Assembly (NCBI RefSeq): GCF_022829365.1
Contig: NZ_JAKSYJ010000119.1
Coordinates: 310,001-374,000 of the forward strand
Length of the DNA: 64,000 nt
Source: Methylobacterium sp. J-077
GTDB taxonomy: Bacteria > Pseudomonadota > Alphaproteobacteria > Rhizobiales > Beijerinckiaceae
Direction of reading: 5' to 3'
The stretch's first letter is position 1; every line of letters starts with the position of its first letter. Positions 1 to 7,219 of the stretch are shown here, one piece after another. Position numbers and translations under genes: made by a program. The notes under the pieces were generated by a model that was not told the DNA's origin, did not search any database, and saw only the letters and a program-made list of their open reading frames with translations.

Positions 1-414
1 GTCCTCCGCCCGCCGGTCGGCCTCCGGGTCGCCGTCGACGAAATGGACAGGCCGGCCATGGACCACCGTGTCGAGGGTTTGCCCGCAGGCGGCCTCGGCC
101 CGGGCCTTCACGGCCGAGAGATAGCGGGCGATCACGTCGCGCAGGCGCAGGCGCTCCCGGCCGACCGGGGTCGCCTCGTCCATCAGGGGCGTGCCGAGGA
201 CGGATTTCAGCCCGCGCATCAGCCGGCCGGCATGGCCGTCGACATAGGCCGCGGTGGCGGCCCGGCCGATCAGCGGCGGCTCGCCGGGCTCGAAGAAGAT
301 CGCGCTGGGGATGGTCCGGTGCGCGCCCTCGAGCGGCAGCAGGGTCGGCCCCGCCGCCGCGAGATGCCCCAGGGTGGTGTTCGACGTGCCGAAATCGAGG
401 CCGCAGGCCGCCAT
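1..414 (-). CDS. Hsp70-family (YegD-like) protein, N-terminal part
   Basis: The first 138 codons of an actin-fold/Hsp70-like ATPase; the rest lies beyond the left edge of the window. The N-terminus reads MAACGLDFGTSNTTLGHL, the phosphate-1 loop (DFGTSN) typical of Hsp70 and of the shortened YegD-type relatives. The residues that follow (PSAIFF, then RAATAAYVDG and a GLKSVLG stretch) match the order seen in YegD-like proteins rather than DnaK. No signal peptide is visible, so it is probably cytoplasmic. It is divergent from the HerA-like ATPase gene, with 155 bp between start codons. The client and exact role cannot be deduced from this fragment. Confidence 0.8.
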   Translation of the reverse strand, partial: MAACGLDFGTSNTTLGHLAAAGPTLLPLEGAHRTIPSAIFFEPGEPPLIGRAATAAYVDGHAGRLMRGLKSVLGTPLMDEATPVGRERLRLRDVIARYLSAVKARAEAACGQTLDTVVHGRPVHFVDGDPEADRRAED

Positions 415-569
415 CGTGGTGGGGATCCGGTTTGTTTCGAGGGAGGGCGGCCCCTACAGGGCGGCGGCGCCCGGGTCCAGCGCGGCCGCGGCATTGCAGC
501 CGCGCAGGAAGCGTGGATAGCGCGTCCGGAGCACGCACGGATCCGGTTCCGGCGTGGTATTGAGCGGCC

Positions 570-2066
570 ATGCGTTCCGATATCGATCTCGGCCTGACCG
601 GCGGGCAGCCGGCGCTCCTCGACCTCACCGAACTGCTGGCCACGCGGCTCCTGGTCCAGGGCAATTCGGGCTCCGGCAAGTCGCACTTGCTCCGGCGCCT
701 GCTGGAGCAGAGCGCCGGGCTCGTGCAGCAGGCGGTGATCGACCCGGAGGGCGATTTCGCCAGCCTCGCCGACCGCTACGGGCACGTGGTCGTGGAGGCC
801 GACGGCGACGACGTCGCCCTCCAGCGCATCGCCGCAAGGGTGCGCACGCACCGGGTCTCGGTGGTGCTGTCGCTGGAGAATCTCGACGCCGAGGGGCAGA
901 TGCGCGCCGCCGCCGCCTTCCTCGGCGGGTTGTTCGACGCCGACCGGGACCACTGGTACCCGATGCTGGTGGCCGTGGACGAGGCGCAGCTCTTCGCCCC
1001 CGCGGCGGCTGGCGAGGTCTCGGACGAGGCCCGCCGCCTGTCGCTCGGCGCCATGACCAACCTGATGTGCCGCGGGCGCAAGCGCGGGCTTGCCGGCGTG
1101 ATCGCCACCCAGCGCCTCGCCAAGCTCGCCAAGAACGTCGCGGCCGAGGCCTCCAATTTTTTGATGGGTCGGACCTTCCTCGACATCGACATGGCCCGCG
1201 CCGCCGATCTTCTCGGATTGGAGCGCCGCCAGGCCGAGACCTTTCGAGACCTGCCACGCGGCCATTTCGTCGCGCTCGGCCCGGCTCTGTCCCGGCGCCC
1301 GCTCACCATCGCGGTGGGTCCGACCCTGACGGTGAGCCGCAGCTCATCGCCGGTGCTCGTCCCCCTCCCCGACCAGACCGAGGATGCAAGGGCACTGATC
1401 CTCACGGCGAGCCCGGCCGACAGCCTGGCGCCGCCGATGCCGCGCCCGAAGCCGCGCCCGGTGGCGGCCCCGGACGTGCTGGTCCAGCTCGCCAGCTACC
1501 GGCCTCCGGTTCCGGTGGAAGAGCCCGAGGAGGAGCCGATGGACCCGGAAGCGCGCGAGGCCGCGCTGACCGAGGTCCTAGCCTCGGTCCTGGCGGATGC
1601 CGACGCCGCCGCCTGCACGCCGGCGACGCTCTACCAGGATTTCACGGTCCGCTGCCGCATCCGGCGCCTGCGCGGCGACACGATGGGCCTGCCGGAATTC
1701 AAGCGCCGGCTCGCGGTCGCCCGGGCCGAGGCCGGCGGCGCGGTCGCCGACAATTCGACCTGGGAGCGGGCGCAGGCGATCGCGGCCGGCCTGCCGGACG
1801 ACCTCGCCGGGCTGTTTCTGGTGGTCGCCCGCGCGGCGATCGAGGGCGCCCCCTGCCCCACCGACGCGATGCTGGCCGATGCCTACGGCACCAGCTCGGG
1901 CGGCCGCGCCCGGCGGATGCTGGCCTATCTCGAGGAGCGCGGCGCGATCGTCACGCGCAAGGACCTGCGCGGTGCGCCGATCATCGCGGTGCCGGATCTC
2001 GGCGTGGAGACCGGCCCGGGCGAGCCGCAGATGCTGCCGACCGGTCCGAAGCGGCGGGCCGGGTAG
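570..2066 (+). CDS. HerA/DUF87-like ATP-binding protein
   Basis: A 498-residue P-loop ATPase. Walker A is GNSGSGKS at residues 31-38, and the Walker B-like VAVDEAQ ends at residue 140 with acidic D137 and E138. The sequence between them (VIDPEGDFASLADRYGHVVV) is typical of the DUF87/HerA family, in which hexameric motors pump or process DNA. After about residue 290 the protein becomes a proline-rich linker and then a helical C-terminal region of unknown fold. No NurA nuclease partner lies next to it, so a role in end resection cannot be assumed. It stands alone, divergent from the Hsp70-like gene, and is followed by a palindromic repeat at 2082-2175. Confidence 0.75.
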   Translation: MRSDIDLGLTGGQPALLDLTELLATRLLVQGNSGSGKSHLLRRLLEQSAGLVQQAVIDPEGDFASLADRYGHVVVEADGDDVALQRIAARVRTHRVSVVLSLENLDAEGQMRAAAAFLGGLFDADRDHWYPMLVAVDEAQLFAPAAAGEVSDEARRLSLGAMTNLMCRGRKRGLAGVIATQRLAKLAKNVAAEASNFLMGRTFLDIDMARAADLLGLERRQAETFRDLPRGHFVALGPALSRRPLTIAVGPTLTVSRSSSPVLVPLPDQTEDARALILTASPADSLAPPMPRPKPRPVAAPDVLVQLASYRPPVPVEEPEEEPMDPEAREAALTEVLASVLADADAAACTPATLYQDFTVRCRIRRLRGDTMGLPEFKRRLAVARAEAGGAVADNSTWERAQAIAAGLPDDLAGLFLVVARAAIEGAPCPTDAMLADAYGTSSGGRARRMLAYLEERGAIVTRKDLRGAPIIAVPDLGVETGPGEPQMLPTGPKRRAG

Positions 2067-2081
2067 CGATCGTAAAGCGAT

Positions 2082-2175
2082 CCGTCATTGCGAGCGGAGC
2101 GAAGCAACCCAGTGTGGCGCGCGATCCCGGGAGGTGGCGTTTCCCTAGGTTGCTTCGCTCCTCTCGCAATGACGG
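2082..2175. repeat. 94-bp REP/MITE-like palindrome, copy A
   Basis: Imperfect inverted repeat with ends CCGTCATTGCGAGCG and CGCAATGACGG and inner arms built on GAAGCAACC / GGTTGCTTC. The same element occurs at 18279-18372 and 53627-53720. The core of this copy is inverted relative to the other two. It lies between the HerA-like gene and the end of fliX, where it could fold in either transcript. No transposase gene is present. Confidence 0.85.
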
Positions 2176-2183
2176 TGGTGCAG

Positions 2184-2612
2184 CTATGCGCTGCGCCGGC
2201 CTTCCAGCTTGGCGAGTTCCACCGCGGCGCGAAGCTCGATCTCGGCCATCAACCCGTCGAGCCGCGGATCCCCCGAGGAAGCCGCGCGCTCGGCCAACCG
2301 GCCGGCGATGGCGCGCAGATCCTGCGGAGCGACGCGGCCGCCGAGCATTGCGGCCTTGAGCCGGTCGAGGCCGTCGAGGAGATCGTGGCCGCGCTTGGCC
2401 GTGCGGCGGCGACGCTGCTGCGGCGTCTCGGCCTCGCCCTGGAGCAGCAGCACCGCGTCGAGCCCGGCCAGGGTCGCCGCTGCGGCCGGCGCATGGGTGC
2501 CCGAAGCGGAAGCCGGGGCCGCGTCGAGGCTGAAGCCGCGACCGCCCTCGACCCGGCCCTTGGCCGCGACGCCACCGGCATTCTGGATCGGCTGGCGAGT
2601 CTCGACGCGCAT
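2184..2612 (-). CDS. fliX: Flagellar assembly regulator FliX
   Basis: A 142-residue protein, about the length of Caulobacter FliX (around 140). It has a low-complexity N-terminal third and a helical C-terminal half (LDALRD-like segments ending with DPRLDGLMAEIELRAAVELAK), as in the FliX family. In Caulobacter FliX links assembly of the early basal body to activity of the sigma-54 activator FlbD, and fliX is likewise divergent from flgI; here flgI starts 246 bp away on the other strand. The start is the ATG at 2612, giving MRVETRQPI, because the upstream extension does not look like this family. A -24/-12 promoter and a palindromic operator lie in the shared spacer. Confidence 0.85.
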   Translation of the reverse strand: MRVETRQPIQNAGGVAAKGRVEGGRGFSLDAAPASASGTHAPAAAATLAGLDAVLLLQGEAETPQQRRRRTAKRGHDLLDGLDRLKAAMLGGRVAPQDLRAIAGRLAERAASSGDPRLDGLMAEIELRAAVELAKLEGRRSA

Positions 2613-2691
2613 GATGCTGTTCGTGTCGCTCCGGGCGCCCCTGCGCAGGTCCAAACACTCGCGCCGGCAGGGTTAAGCACCGGTAAACAGG

Positions 2692-2717
2692 CCGGCAGAA
2701 GCTGCCGAGTCGGCAGG
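2692..2717. promoter_or_regulatory. Inverted-repeat operator upstream of flgI (ftr-like)
   Basis: CCGGCAG-aag-CTGCCGA occupies 2692-2708, and a further half-site TCGGCAG at 2710-2716 forms a second, overlapping palindrome (CTGCCGA-g-TCGGCAG, 2702-2716). Another CCGGCAG half-site lies at 2664-2670. The same CCGGCAG-N3-CTGCCGG dyad is found upstream of flgE at 10672-10688. It sits about 100 bp upstream of the sigma-54 element, as an enhancer for an activator such as FlbD would. That assignment is inference. Confidence 0.55.
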
Positions 2718-2802
2718 TTCGGTACCGGTCGATCGTCATCGACGACCGCATACCGGCCGCATAATGATATTTTTCCTCAGAGACTTAACCCGAAAAGCCT
2801 TC

Positions 2803-2818
2803 TGGCACGGGGCTGGCA
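2803..2818 (+). promoter_or_regulatory. Sigma-54 (-24/-12) promoter of flgI
   Basis: TGGCACG-gggc-TGGCA. The GG (2804-2805) and GC (2816-2817) doublets are exactly 10 bases apart. The -24 half matches the RpoN consensus TGGCACG fully; the -12 half has one mismatch from TTGCA. Transcription would start near 2829, about 29 bases upstream of the flgI ATG. Early and middle flagellar genes of Caulobacter use this type of promoter. Confidence 0.7.
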
Positions 2819-2857
2819 GGAGACGGGCAGGTCCGTTCACCCTCGAAAAAACCCGGC

Positions 2858-3997
2858 ATGCGCCCGAGCCACCCCTTCAGTCTCATCGGATCGGCCCTCG
2901 CCACCCTCGTCGTCGGCGTGCTGTTGCTGGCGACGGCGTCCGGCCCGGCGCTGGCCCTGTCCCGGGTGAAGGACCTCGCCTCGATCGAGGGCGTCCGCCA
3001 GAACCAGCTCGTGGGCTACGGCATCGTAGTCGGCCTCAACGGCACCGGCGACACGCTCAACAACATCCCGTTCACCAAGCAGTCGCTGCAGGCGATGCTG
3101 GAGCGGCTCGGCGTCAACACGCGGGGCGCAACGATGCGCACCCAGAACCTCGCCGCCGTGATGGTGACCGCGAGCCTCCCGCCGTTTGCCGCGCAGGGCA
3201 CCCGCATCGACGTGACCGTCTCGTCGCTGGGCGACGCGAAATCCCTTCAGGGCGGCACGCTGCTGGTGACGCCGCTGCTCGGTGCCGACGGCGAGGTCTA
3301 CGCCCTGGCTCAGGGCTCGGTGGCGATCGCTGGCTTCTCGGCGGAGGGCGACGCCGCCAAGATCACCCGGGGCGTGCCGACCAACGGCCGCATATCCAAC
3401 GGCGCCAATATCGAGCGCGAGATCGCGTTCAAGCTCAACGACGCGCATGCTTTGCGCCTGTCCCTGCGCAACCCCGACTTCACCACATCCAAGCGGGTCG
3501 CGGCAGCGATCAACGACTTCATGGGCGCCGACACGGCCGAGCCGACCGATCCGGCCACCGTGACGATCCAGATCCCGGCCAAGTACAACGGCAACATGAT
3601 CCGCCTCATCACCGAGGTGGAGCAGCTTAAGGTGGAGCCCGACCAGACCGCCCGGGTCGTGGTCGACGAGCGCTCCGGCATCATCGTGATGGGCCGCGAC
3701 GTGCGCGTCTCCACGGTGGCGATCGCGCAGGGCAACCTCACGGTCACGATCAGCGAGCAGCCGCAGGTGAGTCAGCCGGCGCCCCTGTCGAACGGGCGCA
3801 CCACCGTGGTGCCGCGCACGAGCGTGAAGGTCGATACCGGCGACGGCAACAAGCTGGCGCTGGTCAAGGAGGGTGTGAGCCTGCGCGAGCTGGTCGACGG
3901 GCTCAACGCCCTGGGCGTCGGCCCCCGCGACCTGATCTCGATCCTCCAGGCGATCAAGACCGCCGGGGCGCTCCAGGCCGATATCGAGCTGATGTGA
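2858..3997 (+). CDS. flgI: Flagellar P-ring protein FlgI
   Basis: A 379-residue periplasmic protein that polymerises into the P-ring, the bushing around the flagellar rod in the peptidoglycan layer. A signal peptide covers about residues 1-33 with a likely cut after ALA (SGPALA/LSRVKD). The mature start SRVKDLASIEGVRQNQLVGYG and the downstream GLNGTGDTLNN and MLERLGV motifs are diagnostic of FlgI, and the length is normal for the family (about 365-375). It is first in a flgI-flgJ-FlgN-like run on + and lies behind a sigma-54-type promoter. Its partners, FlgA and the L-ring FlgH, are not in the window. Confidence 0.97.
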   Translation: MRPSHPFSLIGSALATLVVGVLLLATASGPALALSRVKDLASIEGVRQNQLVGYGIVVGLNGTGDTLNNIPFTKQSLQAMLERLGVNTRGATMRTQNLAAVMVTASLPPFAAQGTRIDVTVSSLGDAKSLQGGTLLVTPLLGADGEVYALAQGSVAIAGFSAEGDAAKITRGVPTNGRISNGANIEREIAFKLNDAHALRLSLRNPDFTTSKRVAAAINDFMGADTAEPTDPATVTIQIPAKYNGNMIRLITEVEQLKVEPDQTARVVVDERSGIIVMGRDVRVSTVAIAQGNLTVTISEQPQVSQPAPLSNGRTTVVPRTSVKVDTGDGNKLALVKEGVSLRELVDGLNALGVGPRDLISILQAIKTAGALQADIELM

Positions 3998-4006
3998 TTG
4001 TCGCGT

Positions 4007-4052
4007 GCATCGTCCCGAAAGGTGGTTGCCGGCTTTCGGAACGAGACGATGC
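4007..4052. repeat. 46-bp palindromic repeat, copy 1
   Basis: GCATCGTCCCGAAAGG ... and its inverted arm CGAGACGATGC form a hairpin with inner arms CCGAAAG / CTTTCGG. The second copy lies at 30245-30292 in the opposite orientation. This copy fills the spacer between flgI and the rod-binding gene, so it would be transcribed within the flagellar operon. Confidence 0.8.
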
Positions 4053-4079
4053 TCCAGGAAGGATCAAGAGGGCTCAACC

Positions 4080-4439
4080 ATGCTGCCACTCGCCAATATC
4101 GCGGCCAATGCCGCCGCCAGCGTCGGGAGCGCCATCGCGGGCAGCGTGTCCGAGGGCATCCTCAAGACCGCCAACACAGCCAAGGCGCACAAGACCGCCA
4201 CCGAGTTCGAATCGATGTTCCTGGAGAACAGCCTCGACCGGATGACCCAGTCGGACGGGACCGAGGGCCCGCTCGGCGAGAACGGCACCGGCGGCGGCGT
4301 CTACCGCTCGATGCTGACCAAGGAATACGCGGGACAGATCGTGAAGAGCGGCGGTGTCGGCATCGCCGATTCGGTGTTCCGTGAGATCATGAAGATGCAG
4401 GGCGCGGCGAGCGATGGAGCGACGAATGCAAAGGGCTGA
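4080..4439 (+). CDS. flgJ: Rod-binding protein, FlgJ N-terminal type
   Basis: A 119-residue protein consisting only of the FlgJ rod-binding domain, without the peptidoglycan hydrolase domain of enterobacterial FlgJ. Typical motifs are ATEFESMFLENSLDRM (around residues 40-55) and SMLTKEYAGQIVKSGGVGIA near the C-terminus. Many alphaproteobacteria keep this short form (CheL-like) and supply the muramidase separately. The ATG at 4080 was chosen because it follows the palindromic spacer and gives the standard length. It overlaps the next gene by 14 bp, suggesting translational coupling. Confidence 0.88.
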   Translation: MLPLANIAANAAASVGSAIAGSVSEGILKTANTAKAHKTATEFESMFLENSLDRMTQSDGTEGPLGENGTGGGVYRSMLTKEYAGQIVKSGGVGIADSVFREIMKMQGAASDGATNAKG

Positions 4440-4899
4440 GCCACTACGCGTCGCCGACCGGATCACCGCCGAGGCGCTGGTCGGGGGCGTGCTGGCCAAC
4501 ATGGCCGCGCTGGAATCCGTCCTGGCCGAGGAGGCCGCCCATGTCCGGGCCGGGCGGCTGCGCGAGGGGCTCGCGGCGGCCGAGCCGAAAGCAGCGCTCG
4601 CCGCAGCCTACATGCAGGGGCTCGAAGTCGCCAAGGCGAACGCCGTGGCGCTGAAGCGCTTCAACCCGGACGGCGTCGAGACCCTGCGGGCCGCCCATCG
4701 ACGCTTCACCACCGCCGTGGAGGCGAACCAGTCGGTGCTCGACAGCGCGAAATCCGTGTCGGAGGGGCTGATCAAATCCCTGGCGGAGGAGATCGGCCGC
4801 GCGCAGATGCCGTCGGGCTATGGCCGGCAGGGCCCGGCCCCCTCGCCGTATGGCCGCGGCGTGCGCAGCGGACCGCTGGTGCTGTCGCGGAATCTTTGA
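4426..4899 (+). CDS. FlgN-like flagellar protein
   Basis: A 157-residue, mostly helical protein (residues about 10-125), with a disordered glycine/proline-rich tail (GYGRQGPAPSPYGRG). The helical part, with VLANMAALESVLAEEAAHVRAGRL and an ANQSVLDSAKSVSEGL stretch, resembles FlgN-type export chaperones that hold the hook-associated proteins FlgK and FlgL. Both of those are encoded about 1-4 kb away on the other strand. The ATG at 4426 has GGAG five bases upstream; an in-frame ATG lies at 4414. It ends the flgI operon. Family membership is a fold-level guess with moderate support from context. Confidence 0.6.
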   Translation: MQRAEPLRVADRITAEALVGGVLANMAALESVLAEEAAHVRAGRLREGLAAAEPKAALAAAYMQGLEVAKANAVALKRFNPDGVETLRAAHRRFTTAVEANQSVLDSAKSVSEGLIKSLAEEIGRAQMPSGYGRQGPAPSPYGRGVRSGPLVLSRNL

Positions 4900-4907
4900 C
4901 GGCGCAG

Positions 4908-5237
4908 TCAGCGCCGGCCGTTGCCGATCCGCACGAAGGTGCGGACCTCGCCGAGATCGGTGTCGGCGCGGTTATCGATCGCAAGGCGCCCGGTGATGGC
5001 GGGCACGCCCGATGCGTCGATCCCATGGCCGGTCCGCAGATCCGCGCCCGCAGTGACGCGGCCGGAGACGCGGATACAGCTCGCACTGCCCGGCAGGCGC
5101 ACGAAACCCGGCCCCTTCGACGGACACGGTATCACCGACGGCGTGATCGACGCTCTTTCGAAGTCTCGGGCCTCGGCAGGGCCAAGGCCAAGCGCCGCGG
5201 TCATGAGAACCAGGGCGGTCAGGTGCAGACGAGACAT
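4908..5237 (-). CDS. Short secreted protein resembling the N-terminus of a Porin_2 porin
   Basis: A 109-residue protein with a signal peptide (MSRLHLTALVLMTAALGLGP, cut after AEA near residue 23). The mature part contains CPSKGPGFVRLPGSASCIRV, the paired-cysteine motif that begins alphaproteobacterial Porin_2 porins (C..GAGF..IPG..TCI). A strand-like segment RLAIDNRADTDLGEVRTFVR then matches the next porin strands. It stops there, so no complete barrel can form. It may be a decayed porin or a small soluble relative. The start is 1 bp after the stop of the upstream gene, suggesting coupling. Confidence 0.6.
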   Translation of the reverse strand: MSRLHLTALVLMTAALGLGPAEARDFERASITPSVIPCPSKGPGFVRLPGSASCIRVSGRVTAGADLRTGHGIDASGVPAITGRLAIDNRADTDLGEVRTFVRIGNGRR

Positions 5238-5238
5238 C

Positions 5239-5499
5239 TCAGGCGGCCCGGCGCGCGAGGTCCTCGTACAGCAGATCGATGTAGCGCTCGACCTCGCCGA
5301 TGAAGCCGTCGAGGTCGGGCTCCAGACACCGCAGCCGCGCCAGATCGCGCAGGAGGATGTCGAGCGCGATGGCGCGGTCGTCAGCCCGGCCATAACCGTC
5401 GAGATAGGTGTCGATCGCTTGCTCGCCCATCACGATGGCGCCGATCTGCGCCGTGGAGCCGAGGCGGCGGACCGCGCGGACGGGTTCGGACAGCGCCAC
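5239..5499 (-). CDS. Small helical protein of unknown function
   Basis: An 86-residue protein; I do not recognise the family. The GTG at 5499 was chosen because GGAGAGG lies five bases upstream, whereas the longer reading from 5556 lacks a ribosome-binding site. The C-terminal 55 residues are acidic and helical (ALDILLRDLARLRCLEPD, then FIGEVERYIDLLYEDLARR), with no signal peptide. Its stop is 1 bp from the start of the porin-like gene, so the two are probably co-translated. They lie between the flgI and flgE-K-L operons, which makes a link to motility possible but unproven. Confidence 0.5.
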   Translation of the reverse strand: MALSEPVRAVRRLGSTAQIGAIVMGEQAIDTYLDGYGRADDRAIALDILLRDLARLRCLEPDLDGFIGEVERYIDLLYEDLARRAA

Positions 5500-5621
5500 G
5501 CGGACCTCTCCTCGATCGGGCGATCGCGCAGAACGCGATCGCAACCCGCCCTTCACTGCGAGAAAGCGGCGAGACTAAGGTCGCGGTGCCCGATTAAGGA
5601 TGTTCCCCGTCTGAAGAGACG

Positions 5622-7217
5622 TCAACTGATGTAATTGACCAGCGAGAGCTTCGAGAGCGAGGCCGTGACCGAGTAGCTGGCCTGGAGCCGGTTCTGGACG
5701 TCGAGCAGCTTGGCGACGACTTCTTCGGTCGGCGCCTGCTCGATCCCGTCGAGGGTGTTCTGGACCGTGGTCTGGGTTGCGGTGTTGGTCGTGGCGGCAT
5801 TCGAGAGCCGCGTCGAGGCGACGCTCAGTTGCGTGACGGTGTCCTGGACGCTGGGATTGGTCTGGTCGGCAGCGGACAGCAACGCTCCGGCCTTGTCGAC
5901 CACGGTCTGGTAGGTGGAGCTGGTGTTGGCGTCACTGGTGGTCGGCAGCGCGAACGCCATGGTCGCGAGGCCGGAGAGCACGTTCTGAATCGTCGGGTCG
6001 TTGGCGCGTGCGCCGGTGCCGACCTTGCCGGTGGCGCTGACCTGAACCGATTGGCTGTCGAGGGCGGAGGTCGGCTGCGGCGGGTTGGTCGACGTGTCGT
6101 AGGTGTTCTCGCCCTGGTACCAGAGCACCGTGTTGGTCGGGGTCGCGGGCGTGTAGCCGATCGGATTCTTGCTCGCATCGTAGACGATGCGCTGAGGCGT
6201 GATCCCGGTTCCGGTCGGGCCGCCCTTAGCCGAGCCCGTGAAGAAATCCTGCGTCACCGCCGCCGTGGCGTTCACCGCCAGCGTGCTGGTGGCCGCCCCC
6301 TTGAGGGCGTTGGTCAGCGTGGCGGACAGGTTCGTCATCGTATCGGTGACGCTCGCACCGATGGCGAAGCTGGTGGTCGAGGTGGGATCCGCGCTGGTGG
6401 CCGCCGTTAGCGTCACGGTCGTGGAGGTGCCGTCGGGCATCTTCAGCGCGAAGCTGACGCTGTCGCCGGCCGCGGGCTGTGCCGCCAAGCTTACGTTGAG
6501 GGAGGCCGGTCCGGCGCCCGAGACGGACGCGCTGAGCGCCGTCCCGGTGGTCGTCGGGGTGCCGGTCAGGGTGAAGCCGAACTTGCCCCGAGTCGCGGCG
6601 TTCGCTTCCTCGGTCACCTGGACGGAGGTGCTGCTGGGCGATGTCTGCGTCAGGCGGCCGTTGCCGCCCGAGCCCAGCTCCGCGCTGACCCGCTGGTTGA
6701 CCAGCGTCGTGAGCCCGTCGAGCTTGTTGCCCTGGCTGTCGGTCGTCCCGTTGAGGATCGTGTCCGCGTCGAGCACCGGCTGGGTCGTGGCATCGCGGCC
6801 GCCGAACAGATAGCTGCCCGCCGCCGACTGGTTGAGCGTGTCGAGCGCCGTCTGCAGGTTGCTCAGCGCGATCGAGCGGCCCGCGGTGGTGTTGGCCGCG
6901 ACGCTCTGAAGGCCGTTGTTCAGGGCGGTGCGGGCGCTGGTGCCGAGCGTCGCGACCTGGGTCAGGCTGGTGACGGCGAGGTCGGTCCGGGTCTGGGCGG
7001 CGGTGATGCCGGCGCCGTAGCCGTTGAGCGCGCTCAGGGTCGCCTGGGCGGCGAGCGCCGTGGAGCGCCCGGTGCCGAGACCGCCATAGGTCTGCGAGAC
7101 CTTGCCGCTGGAGAGCTGGTTCGACAGGTCGTTCAGCTGGTTCTTCAGCGTGAGGAGCTGCGAGGTGTTCCGGTTGGAGACGTAGGAACCGGCCGCGAAG
7201 GGTGAGATCGTCGTCAT
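5622..7217 (-). CDS. flgL: Flagellar hook-associated protein 3 FlgL
   Basis: A 531-residue junction protein between hook and filament. The N-terminal helix region (SNRNTSQLLTLKNQLNDLSNQ, then LSSGKVSQTYGG) and the C-terminal helix ending SLSKLSLVNYIS are the conserved flagellin-like D0/D1 parts. The centre (about residues 150-420) is a threonine/serine-rich insertion, which makes the protein clearly longer than the roughly 300-residue enterobacterial FlgL. The start lies 2 bp after the flgK stop, so the two are translationally coupled. It ends the flgE-flgK-flgL operon. Confidence 0.93.
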   Translation of the reverse strand: MTTISPFAAGSYVSNRNTSQLLTLKNQLNDLSNQLSSGKVSQTYGGLGTGRSTALAAQATLSALNGYGAGITAAQTRTDLAVTSLTQVATLGTSARTALNNGLQSVAANTTAGRSIALSNLQTALDTLNQSAAGSYLFGGRDATTQPVLDADTILNGTTDSQGNKLDGLTTLVNQRVSAELGSGGNGRLTQTSPSSTSVQVTEEANAATRGKFGFTLTGTPTTTGTALSASVSGAGPASLNVSLAAQPAAGDSVSFALKMPDGTSTTVTLTAATSADPTSTTSFAIGASVTDTMTNLSATLTNALKGAATSTLAVNATAAVTQDFFTGSAKGGPTGTGITPQRIVYDASKNPIGYTPATPTNTVLWYQGENTYDTSTNPPQPTSALDSQSVQVSATGKVGTGARANDPTIQNVLSGLATMAFALPTTSDANTSSTYQTVVDKAGALLSAADQTNPSVQDTVTQLSVASTRLSNAATTNTATQTTVQNTLDGIEQAPTEEVVAKLLDVQNRLQASYSVTASLSKLSLVNYIS

Positions 7218-7219
7218 GG

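Noticed and set aside
5085..5096. CTGCC-c-GGCAG palindrome inside the porin-like gene
   Set aside because: It is coding sequence (the LPGSA codons) and only by chance resembles the flagellar dyad.
5710..6813. Open frames on + opposite flgL
   Set aside because: They arise from the repeated Thr/Ser/Ala codons of flgL on the other strand.
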